This document shows positions 56,841 through 64,000 of a stretch of DNA of 64,000 bases, piece by piece. The stretch is from Nostoc sp. FACHB-892 (GTDB lineage: Bacteria; Cyanobacteriota; Cyanobacteriia; Cyanobacteriales; Nostocaceae). Below the pieces are notes generated by a model. The model was given only the letters and a program-made list of their open reading frames with translations. It had not been told where the DNA came from and did not search any database. The position numbers and the translations under genes are program-made. Each line of letters starts with the position of its first letter. Position 1 is the first letter of the stretch. The DNA lies in contig NZ_JACJTR010000025.1 in assembly GCF_014698795.1 (NCBI RefSeq), positions 1 through 64,000 on the forward strand. The letters are read 5' to 3'.

Positions 56841-57285
56841 GTGTCAGTGAACTCAATTTATGCACTTTTCGGAACATGGAACGCATCTGCAATAAGTAAA
56901 GGCTGTGTATTTTTTGTCAATACCTCCAAGGAATGGGAAACGAAAATTGAGAATGATAATCTATCAGAGGAGAAAAGCCTAATTATCATTAGTATTAGAT
57001 TAATGAGAATCTGTGACGAAAAAATTATGGTTTGGGAAGGTGGCTTTGAATGCAGTGAATAGGCTGATCCCACTGCTACCAATTAAAAATCAGAAGGTTT
57101 AGCTAAGAACGTCTGATTTTCTACAGTGAATAAACTGATTTCACTGCTACCAATTAAAAATCAGAGCAAAGGGTATTTGTACTGAGTGCAAACTATACTC
57201 TATTTCTTATCAAGCCTTGAAGTCACGCCATCATAACTGATGGAGTTCACAAAACATAAATTTGCAATTGTAAAGGATAACAGCT
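56841..57285. promoter_or_regulatory. RTX gene upstream region: Fur-like sites, two dyads, shared promoter block
   Basis: GAGAATGATAATCTATC (56949-56965) and TAATTATCATTAGTATTA (56979-56996) are similar to Fur boxes. Two dyad operators follow at 57053-57085 and 57124-57156; the second has a perfect CAGTGAA-N9-TTCACTG. From 57124 to 57243 the sequence matches the Nif11 promoter block, including TATACT (57197-57202). A weak AAGGA ribosome binding site precedes ATG 57286. A 73-codon frame at 56841-57062 is not supported as a gene. Confidence 0.7.
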
Positions 57286-58017
57286 ATGGCAAATATTGTG
57301 GTGATTATTCCTGGAAATGACGCTAATAACATCTTGGATGGTACACCCTTTAGAGATGACTTGATTGATGGCAAGGGAGGAAATGACTTTCTCTTCGGAA
57401 ATGGGGGTAATGACACTCTTGAAGGTAGAAATGGAAACGATAACCTTTATGGTGGTACAGGCAATGACGTTTTAATAGGCGGTAATGGCAGTGATTTCTT
57501 AGATGGCGGTGTCGGTGTTGATACACTCACGGGCGGAGATGATCAAGATACTTTTGGCTATTACGATTACGATCCCCCATTTGCTAATGGTTCCCCAGTG
57601 CAAACCCCCAACGGTATTAGTATGTTGAATCAGCCAGATATAATTACCGATTACCAAATTGGTGTAGATAATTTCCTCTTTGAAACTGGGCAACTCGGAC
57701 TAGATTTTGCTGCCCAGGTTAAATATCAGGAAGAGGTTAGCTCTCAACTATCGGGTAATGCTAATGTACTAGTGTTGCTCGATGCATTTCCAAATGCTGC
57801 TGCTGCTGCCAAAGCCATTGCTGATAACAATAAGATTACATCTGATGAAGGATTACTTGTCTATTACAACTCTACACTTGGCATTTCAAGAGTTGTGTAT
57901 TCTAATGACTTAGATGACGGCGGACCAATCAGCGTTTTGGCTAATCTGAATAATCTCACTAGCTTGTCTAGCCAGGCTAATTTTTCGCCTCAAGACTTCT
58001 CTTTTATCACCCTATAA
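57286..58017 (+). CDS. RTX-type calcium-binding protein
   Basis: 243 aa. Residues about 20-85 carry six or so RTX nonapeptides (GGxGxDxLx: GKGGNDFLFGNGGNDTLEG, GNDNLYGGTGNDVLIGG, NGSDFLDGG, VGVDTLTGGDDQDTF) that fold as a calcium-filled beta-roll. A shorter C-terminal beta domain follows (PDIITDYQIGVDNFLF, then ISRVVYSNDLDDGG). There is no signal peptide, as expected for C-terminally targeted type I secretion, although no exporter lies alongside it. Its promoter carries the same dyads as the eCIS and Nif11 loci. A haemolysin, protease or S-layer role cannot be assigned. Confidence 0.88.
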   Translation: MANIVVIIPGNDANNILDGTPFRDDLIDGKGGNDFLFGNGGNDTLEGRNGNDNLYGGTGNDVLIGGNGSDFLDGGVGVDTLTGGDDQDTFGYYDYDPPFANGSPVQTPNGISMLNQPDIITDYQIGVDNFLFETGQLGLDFAAQVKYQEEVSSQLSGNANVLVLLDAFPNAAAAAKAIADNNKITSDEGLLVYYNSTLGISRVVYSNDLDDGGPISVLANLNNLTSLSSQANFSPQDFSFITL

Positions 58018-58222
58018 TATCAACTCTAGTTCTAGCCAGCCTCGTTTGAGCTTTCTAAAGGACTGATATTTTTTTTTGAAATACATGTAGGGAGTGTCAA
58101 GAAAGGATAACACCGTCCGAACACTTTGGTGCATTACGCAATGCTTTCACACCCTACATATACCTAGATTTTTCAAAAATTAAACTTAAATAAACCATTT
58201 AGATAAAGTACCCAACAAAACA
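58018..58222. other. Short spacer between RTX and collagen-like genes
   Basis: No gene. The T9 run at 58069-58077 could end RTX transcription, but only a weak stem (AATATCA/TGATATT, 40-base loop) precedes it. No dyad copy is present, so the collagen-like gene has a separate promoter or depends on read-through. Confidence 0.35.
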
Positions 58223-59869
58223 ATGATGACTGGCTTTACCCAACTCAAACCCCAGTTCGTAACTCATTTAGAATTGCTATGTCAAAAGTTTTATTTAATT
58301 TATTTAACTTGTGTGAATATTAATCAGCCGCTTCAGTACATTCTCAAACTATGCCTTCTGGCAACAATTGTTAACAGTTTAGCTATCAATGTTGTTGCTG
58401 CTGAAGTACAAACTTTTGGGCAAGATGGTAGACATGGGGTAGATGGTCGATCTGGACGAGATGGGAACTCTACTACCAAGCAAATAATTCGCGCTAGCGA
58501 ACAAATACAAACGATTGACATCCCCGGTACAGATGGCGAAGCCGGAGAATCTGCTACCTCTGGCGAACAAGCTTCTGGATGCCAACAGCCGCAGGATGTA
58601 ACAGTGAATGTATGCGGTGCTAAAGGCGGCAATGGCGGTAATGGTGGTAATGGCGGTAATGGTGGTCATGGCGGTAATGCTACTGTTTACTTTGAGTCAT
58701 TATCTCAACTCAAGAATGTGGTGTTACGTAATCGGGGCGGGAGGGCAGGTATTGCAGGGAAGGGCGGACAAGCAGGTAGTGGATGTAACTGTACTCAACC
58801 GCGCTGGACTGTAAACTATTGCACTTGGGCATTGATGGCGCAACAAATCAATGTAGTTAACGCACAGTGGCAAGAAATTAACAGAGAATTATTTCGCTGT
58901 ACGGGTGATGCGTTCTATGACGAACAACAATATCGACCCCAGCAGCTTCCAAATTTAGATCCAAACTACCGCTATGGCTGGAAATATATTGGTCTATCAC
59001 AGCAGAGAGATTTTACTTGTGAGAATGGCCTTATTGGTCAACCGGGACGCAACGGTAGAGATGGGGAACCTGGTAGTTACGGTCAAGTATTGTTAGTCAA
59101 GGGTACAGAAATTCCTCAAGAACAAATTAGTTATGGCAATCGCGTTAGCCTGTTAGTTGATCGAAACATTGGGCTGGTCAAGAAAAATTTGTCGAAAAAA
59201 ACCGGACTACGGAGTCTACTTGGTACTGGTTCGGATGTCCGAGATAGTTATCGTTTATTAGAAACCGTCCAAAGTTCTTTTAGAGTGTCTTGGCAAACTG
59301 TTAAACGCCCACAAGATTTAGGAGATCCTCCGCTCAAAGCTGAAATTACTGAATCGGGGAAATTGCAATTTTATATTCCAGGCACATTGGATTATATTCT
59401 CAATAATTCGCAAAAACCAACCGAAATTGCAATTACCGGAGGTATTCACCCCAAACGTTTAGGACGTTTTAAATTTATTGGATTTGATCGCTTCCCCGAT
59501 CCCCGCAATTTTACTCTTCTAGATGAAGGTAAGCTTCTGGGCGAGCTAAAAGCAGTTGAATTGACAATTATTTTGTCCCAGAACAACTCCAAAGTCAGTG
59601 AGATGTCTTACCCACTTGTTCCACATCGACCCTATCCTCACTGGGCGGATGCTTATCAGATCAATTTGGGTGATCGCTTTGATTCTTGGCTTAAACCAGG
59701 GAAACCTGTTGAGTATGAAATTCGCATTCAACAAACCACCCGTTCCGGAGTCACCTATACATCTGGAATGAAAATTGGCTTTGTTGTGGGTAAAGTTTCT
59801 CATTCTCCCGATATTCAATATTACTCAGGAACGACACTAAAAGATATCTTAAAGCTTATAAGTAAGTAA
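58223..59869 (+). CDS. Secreted collagen-like Gly-rich protein
   Basis: 548 aa. A long N-terminal leader ends in a hydrophobic helix and VVAAE (about residues 38-60), likely a signal peptide. Collagen-like Gly-X-Y tracts follow: GQDGRHGVDGRSGRDG and, after an acidic stretch, GGNGGNGGNGGNGGHGG. Four to five Cys pairs flank these (QASGCQQPQ, VNVCGAKGG, GSGCNC, NYCTW). The C-terminal 300 residues are a beta-rich domain with VEYEIRIQQTTRSGVTYTSG near the end. Function is unknown; extracellular matrix is likely. A second in-frame start cannot be excluded. Confidence 0.8.
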   Translation: MMTGFTQLKPQFVTHLELLCQKFYLIYLTCVNINQPLQYILKLCLLATIVNSLAINVVAAEVQTFGQDGRHGVDGRSGRDGNSTTKQIIRASEQIQTIDIPGTDGEAGESATSGEQASGCQQPQDVTVNVCGAKGGNGGNGGNGGNGGHGGNATVYFESLSQLKNVVLRNRGGRAGIAGKGGQAGSGCNCTQPRWTVNYCTWALMAQQINVVNAQWQEINRELFRCTGDAFYDEQQYRPQQLPNLDPNYRYGWKYIGLSQQRDFTCENGLIGQPGRNGRDGEPGSYGQVLLVKGTEIPQEQISYGNRVSLLVDRNIGLVKKNLSKKTGLRSLLGTGSDVRDSYRLLETVQSSFRVSWQTVKRPQDLGDPPLKAEITESGKLQFYIPGTLDYILNNSQKPTEIAITGGIHPKRLGRFKFIGFDRFPDPRNFTLLDEGKLLGELKAVELTIILSQNNSKVSEMSYPLVPHRPYPHWADAYQINLGDRFDSWLKPGKPVEYEIRIQQTTRSGVTYTSGMKIGFVVGKVSHSPDIQYYSGTTLKDILKLISK

Positions 59870-59873
59870 GCAG

Positions 59874-60383
59874 GCAATACTTCTCGGTTAAGCTGTTAAG
59901 TATTTAATTTGCACATTGAGATCGCAGGGGGCAGGGAGCAAGGGAGAGGGTTTGCAGCTTTTATTACCATGAAAATGGTGCAAGTAAAATGACGATTAGC
60001 TTAAGAAGAAAAGCAAGGTAAGTGATAATTCTTCACTCACAAGTGTGTTCGGAAACGCAATCTAATGTTTCAAGCAGCAACTCACGCTAGAATATCTCCA
60101 TTGCGCTTAGGTTTTACTGATACTGTCAAAGTCATTCGACGGTCTATTTCTGATTTTCAAGATGCCAGTAACGAGGAACTACCTTTTTTCTCCAAGCTAA
60201 TTATTGGAATTTTGGAGCAAAAAAAATCCTCCAATACAAAGCAGATATAATCCCAGAGTAGTTAAAAAACCTCGTTTAAAGTTTCCATCTAAAAGACCAA
60301 TCCACAGAACAAGGGGAGCTAAATTTCAACCACTCACCTTTTCTATTTTCAATATCGCTTAATTCTTAACCGAGAAGTATTGC
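59874..60383 (+). mobile_element. IS4-type remnant with 19-bp inverted repeats
   Basis: Perfect termini GCAATACTTCTCGGTTAAG (59874-59892) and its complement (60365-60383) enclose about 510 bp. Inside, 60065-60250 encodes HARISPLRLGFTDTVKVIRR and EELPFFSKLIIGIL. After a frameshift near 60245 the sequence continues NPRVVKKPRLKFPSKRP and TFSIFNIA to a stop at 60360-60362. These are the C-terminal blocks of an IS4 transposase. Its N-terminal two thirds are missing. Confidence 0.85.
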
Positions 60384-60572
60384 TTAATGACATTAATTTT
60401 AACTACATTGTCAATAGAGCTTGCTTATTGAGATGATGCGGATGCCCTGAGAGGGTTAGAGTACTGGAGAGAATATCGAACCAATTTCCATATAGGTCTA
60501 TCTTGGCGCTCGCCTGTTACTCAGTGGCTAGCTTTATACCTCCCTAACTTTTGCAAGAGGTCTATTAATTTT
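60384..60572. other. Spacer upstream of the polyketide synthase gene
   Basis: No gene or dyad copy. An AGAGG at 60556-60560 may serve the PKS start at 60573. No promoter pair is evident. Confidence 0.35.
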
Positions 60573-63500
60573 ATGTCTGCTTCTAGAATCGAGCTGGCTT
60601 TAGCACAGGTTTCAGACGAGCTAAAAAAATGCGAAGTTTTTTTAGAGAAACTGATAATGTTCAGTAAGAACGCAGAGCTAAAATCTGTACCCATTAAAAC
60701 CATGAATATGAATAAAAAATTACAACATAGTCCTATAGCCATTATTGGTATGGCTTCTATTTTCCCTAAAGCCAGAAATTTGCAGGAATACTGGGAAAAT
60801 ATTGTCAAAAAACTTGACTGCATTACAGATGTTCCTCTCTCACGTTGGAATACAAAAGATTACTATGACCCGAACCCTAAAGCTCCTGAAAAAACTTACT
60901 CTAAGCGAGGTGGGTTTATTCCTGATGTTGATTTTGACCCAATAGAATTCGGGTTGCCGCCTAACATTTTGGAAGTCACAGATGTTTCACAGCTATTGGG
61001 TTTGGTGGTAGCGAAAGAGGCTTTGGAAGATGCCGGATATGGTAAAGGACAGGAGTTTGATCGAGAGACTACCGGAGTAGTCTTAGGTGCGGCGCAGGCA
61101 AGCCAACTCAGCTTTTCACTGGATGCAAGGTTGCATTATCCCATTTGGAAAAAGGTTCTCAAAAGTAGTGGTTTATCCGATGAGGATATACAAAAGATTG
61201 TCGATAAGATCAAAAGTGCTTATGTGCAATGGGACGAAAATGCTTTCCCCGGTATATTAGCTAACGTAGTTGCTGGACGAATTGCCAACCGTCTTAATTT
61301 AGGTGGAATAAACTGCGTAGTAGATGCTGCCTGTGCTAGTACATTTGCTGCTTTAAAAATGGCAATTAGCGAACTAGTAGAGCATCGGTGCAATATGATG
61401 CTAACTGGTGGAGTAGATACAAATAACTCAATCAATACTTATATGTGTTTTAGTAAAACACCAGCTATCTCTCCCACTGGAAATATCAAACCTTTCGATG
61501 CCGAGTCGAATGGAATGATCGTGAGTGAAGGGATTGGCATGGTAGTTCTCAAACGCCTTAAGGATGCTGAACGAGACAATGACAAAATCTATGCAGTAAT
61601 CAAAGGAATTGGCACTTCCAGTGATGGGCGGTACAAAAGTATATATGCGCCTCGACAAGCAGGGCAGGTGACAGCATTAAGGCGTGCTTATGAGGATGCA
61701 GGCTTTGCACCTACCAACGTCGGTCTAATTGAAGCTCATGGCACAGGCACCATAACTGGAGACCTTACCGAATTCGCAGCTTTAAAAGAATTTTTCGGCG
61801 AACAAGATTCAAGAACGCAGCACATTGCTCTTGGTAGCGTGAAATCCCAAATTGGACATACAAAAGCTGCTGCTGGTGCGGCGAGCTTGATCAAAACTGC
61901 TTTGGCGTTATACCACAAGATATTACCACCCACAATTAACATTACTCAACCAAACACCACACTCAACATTAAAAACTCGCCGTTTTATTTGAATACCGAA
62001 ACTAGACCCTGGATTCGGACTGAAGGAGAACCGCCAAGACGTGCAGGTACGAGTTCTTTTGGCTTTGGTGGTACAAACTATCATATCGTCCTAGAAGAAT
62101 ACGAAGCTGAACAGAACCGCCCTTACCGCTTACACAGTAATCCCTCTGAGGTGCTGCTATTAGCACAAACCCCTGCACAATTGCTGACCACTTGTGAAGA
62201 GATTTTGGCTCAGTTGCAATCTGAAGCTGGAGACAGACATTATGCAGAACTTGTGGAGGTGTGTAAAACACAAGAAATTCCTCCAGTTGCAGCCAGAGTG
62301 GGGTTTGTGGCAGAGTCAAAAGCTGAGGTTTGCAAGTTTCTGCAAATTACTATTGATTTGCTGAAAAACAAAACCTCTGCATCATCGTGGGAGCATCCCC
62401 AAGGCGTTTACTACCGGCAAACTGGTCTCGAGCTTGCAGGAAAAGTAGTTGCTTTGTTCTCCGGACAAGGTTCGCAATATTTAAATATGGGTCGGGAGTT
62501 GGTAATAAATTTTCCGGAGGTAAGGCGGATTTGTGCCTACATGGATAGCCTGTTACTCAAAGATAATTTGCCGCCGTTGTCGGAGACAGTTTATCCCCAT
62601 CCCGTGTTTGAGGAGGCAGAAAAGAATGCTCAAGTCGCCGCATTGCAGCGCACGGAGTATGCTCAACCTGCCATTGGGATGTTAAGCGCAGGACTTTACA
62701 AAATACTACAACAAGCTGGATTCACGGCAGATTTTGTTGCAGGACATAGTTTCGGAGAACTAACGGCTCTGTGGGCTGCAGATGTTTTAAGTGACAAAGA
62801 TTACTGCTTCTTAGCAAAAGCCAGAGGTCAAGCAATGGCAGTTCCTCAAGACCCTGGTTATGATGCGGGAACCATGCTAGCTGTAAAAGAAGACGCCGTT
62901 AAGGTAGAAGCAGTTCTCAAGCATTTCCCGCGAGTGGTAATCGCTAATCTGAATTCTCCACGTCAAGTCGTTTTAGCAGGAGCGACGGCGGAAATAACCA
63001 AAGTACGCCAAACTTTGCAAGAACAAGGATCTACCGCCATTTTGCTACCTGTAGCAGCAGCTTTCCATACACCGCTGATTGCTTTTGCAAAAGATGCCTT
63101 TGTCACCGCAGTTAAGCGTGTCACTTTCTCTGACCCCAAAATACCCGTTTATACCAATGTCACAGGAAAGCAATATCCTCAGGAACCAGCAGCAATTCAA
63201 AGAATCTTGGAAAACCATCTCTTGAACTCGGTACTGTTTCAGCAAGAAATAGAAAATATCTATGCAGCGGGGGGTTATTGCTTTGTTGAATTCGGTCCAA
63301 AGGGAATTCTTACCAATCTGGTAAAAAACATTTTAGGCGATCGCCCCCATCTAGCTATAGCGTTGAACCCTAGCAGCCAAAAGGATAGCGATCGCTCCCT
63401 GCGGGAAGCCGTCGTGCAGTTGCGCGTCGCTGGTTTGCCTCTGAAAAATCTCGACCCCTACCAGACACCACAAGCGATACCCGCAATTGAGCACAAGCAG

Positions 63501-64000
63501 CGGTTAAAAGTGCGTTTAAGCTGCACTAACTATGTATCAGAAAAATCAAAGATGGCATTTGAGCAAGCTTTGCGGGACGGTCATAAAGTCAAATTACTTG
63601 AGACCAAATCTGTAGAGATGGCTGCTACTGACCCACAGCAAACTCCATCTATGCCTGTAACTTCAACAATTTTAGAGAAAAATGGGCATAACGAGAATCA
63701 CCCTGCCGAGAGTCCTACCATGTCAACCCCCACTCACATGACTAACTCCCTCTCCCAAGAACAGCTACAGGTGACATCCAAGCGAGTTTTACCTCTACCA
63801 GTTTCAGAGTCAAAGATGCCAACTTTACCAGATAAAGATACTGTGAATTACCAACGGGCTTTAGAGAGTTTAGAGTACCTCCTAGCACAGTTTCAGCAAC
63901 ATCAAAGCGATCGCCTACAACTGCACGAACAGTATCTCAACCATCAGATGGAATACATGAAAACCTTTTCCCATCTGATGCAGCAGCAGAATTCCTTATT
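60573..64000 (+). CDS. Type I polyketide synthase, HglE/PfaA-like (3' end outside window)
   Basis: At least 1142 aa; the gene runs off the right edge. A ketosynthase (about 52-510) has Cys254 (DAACAST), His389 (EAHGTGT) and His429 (KSQIGHTKAAAG). An acyltransferase (about 610-900) has LFSGQGSQY and Ser726 in GHSFGE. A low-complexity linker follows, ending in coiled helix QFQQHQSDRLQLHEQYLNHQ, where carrier-protein domains would begin. The family makes heterocyst glycolipid aglycones or polyunsaturated lipids. A 43-residue amphipathic helix precedes the usual start (an ATG at 60702 is the alternative); I prefer 60573 because AGAGG lies upstream. Confidence 0.88.
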   Translation, partial: MSASRIELALAQVSDELKKCEVFLEKLIMFSKNAELKSVPIKTMNMNKKLQHSPIAIIGMASIFPKARNLQEYWENIVKKLDCITDVPLSRWNTKDYYDPNPKAPEKTYSKRGGFIPDVDFDPIEFGLPPNILEVTDVSQLLGLVVAKEALEDAGYGKGQEFDRETTGVVLGAAQASQLSFSLDARLHYPIWKKVLKSSGLSDEDIQKIVDKIKSAYVQWDENAFPGILANVVAGRIANRLNLGGINCVVDAACASTFAALKMAISELVEHRCNMMLTGGVDTNNSINTYMCFSKTPAISPTGNIKPFDAESNGMIVSEGIGMVVLKRLKDAERDNDKIYAVIKGIGTSSDGRYKSIYAPRQAGQVTALRRAYEDAGFAPTNVGLIEAHGTGTITGDLTEFAALKEFFGEQDSRTQHIALGSVKSQIGHTKAAAGAASLIKTALALYHKILPPTINITQPNTTLNIKNSPFYLNTETRPWIRTEGEPPRRAGTSSFGFGGTNYHIVLEEYEAEQNRPYRLHSNPSEVLLLAQTPAQLLTTCEEILAQLQSEAGDRHYAELVEVCKTQEIPPVAARVGFVAESKAEVCKFLQITIDLLKNKTSASSWEHPQGVYYRQTGLELAGKVVALFSGQGSQYLNMGRELVINFPEVRRICAYMDSLLLKDNLPPLSETVYPHPVFEEAEKNAQVAALQRTEYAQPAIGMLSAGLYKILQQAGFTADFVAGHSFGELTALWAADVLSDKDYCFLAKARGQAMAVPQDPGYDAGTMLAVKEDAVKVEAVLKHFPRVVIANLNSPRQVVLAGATAEITKVRQTLQEQGSTAILLPVAAAFHTPLIAFAKDAFVTAVKRVTFSDPKIPVYTNVTGKQYPQEPAAIQRILENHLLNSVLFQQEIENIYAAGGYCFVEFGPKGILTNLVKNILGDRPHLAIALNPSSQKDSDRSLREAVVQLRVAGLPLKNLDPYQTPQAIPAIEHKQRLKVRLSCTNYVSEKSKMAFEQALRDGHKVKLLETKSVEMAATDPQQTPSMPVTSTILEKNGHNENHPAESPTMSTPTHMTNSLSQEQLQVTSKRVLPLPVSESKMPTLPDKDTVNYQRALESLEYLLAQFQQHQSDRLQLHEQYLNHQMEYMKTFSHLMQQQNSL

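Noticed and set aside
56841-57082. Overlapping 73- and 74-codon frames on both strands
   Set aside because: They lie across Fur-like sites and the first dyad, are unlike any family I know and have no convincing ribosome binding site.
1-64000. tRNA or rRNA genes
   Set aside because: I saw no cloverleaf with GGTTCRA-type arm or rRNA-like conserved sequence; weak candidates cannot be excluded without a covariance search.

Overview
The window comes from a filamentous, heterocyst-type cyanobacterium (Nostocales, Nostoc/Scytonema/Calothrix-like). Supporting signs are frequent GCGATCGC (HIP1) octamers, Nostocales-style short palindromic repeats, a Nif11-type leader peptide, DUF928/DUF1822/CHASE2-CHAT genes, a filamentous-haemagglutinin-type secreted protein, and an HglE/PfaA-like polyketide synthase entering at the right edge. 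No tRNA, rRNA or CRISPR array was seen.

Layout. (1) 0.8-2.0 kb: a SLATT-like membrane protein and a dead IS630 transposase. (2) 28.1-2.1 kb, minus strand: an 18-gene extracellular contractile injection system (eCIS) operon. In order of transcription it encodes sheath, tube, zinc-ribbon baseplate protein, a 990-aa repetitive disordered protein, Pvc16-like cap protein, AAA+ ATPase, a small partner protein, a DUF4157 cargo, PAAR tip, CIS_tube/LysM adaptors, spike hub and OB-fold, gp25, two baseplate-J wedge proteins, a gpI-like protein and a DUF6519 protein. Ten junctions overlap by 1-4 bases (or touch), so the genes are probably translationally coupled. No capsid, terminase or integrase is present, so this is not a prophage. 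No tail fibre is evident, which fits a cell- or membrane-attached cyanobacterial CIS. (3) 28.6-41.8 kb: DUF928 protein, CHAT-TPR protease-like protein, a 1467-aa TPS exoprotein with 90-bp repeats, CHASE2-CHAT protein, DUF1822 protein and a sigma-70-like factor. (4) 42.3-52.0 kb, plus strand: Nif11-type precursor, an unrecognised 355-aa protein, a truncated terpene-cyclase/toroid-like fragment, an FAD oxidoreductase, a SyrD-type ABC exporter, a TmpA-like membrane flavoprotein, an HlyD adaptor whose 3' end has been rewritten by a MITE, and a dead amine oxidase. This looks like a partly decayed peptide-natural-product locus. (5) 56.3-52.7 kb, minus: a two-gene operon that divides a di-heme oxidoreductase between a secreted protein and a YeiH-type transporter. 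(6) 57.3-64 kb: RTX Ca-binding protein, collagen-like secreted protein, IS4-type remnant and the start of a polyketide synthase.

The most interesting signal is regulatory. A dyad, CAGTGAA-N9-TTCACTG followed by CTACCAATTA, is present three times upstream of the eCIS operon, once upstream of the Nif11 precursor and twice upstream of the RTX gene. In each case it ends about 120-140 bp before the start codon, and a GAGTGCAA/GGGTGCAA block lies downstream of it. This suggests one regulator controls three otherwise unrelated loci in this window. The second standout is the split di-heme oxidoreductase/transporter fusion. Function assignments come from reading motifs by eye; no database search was run.
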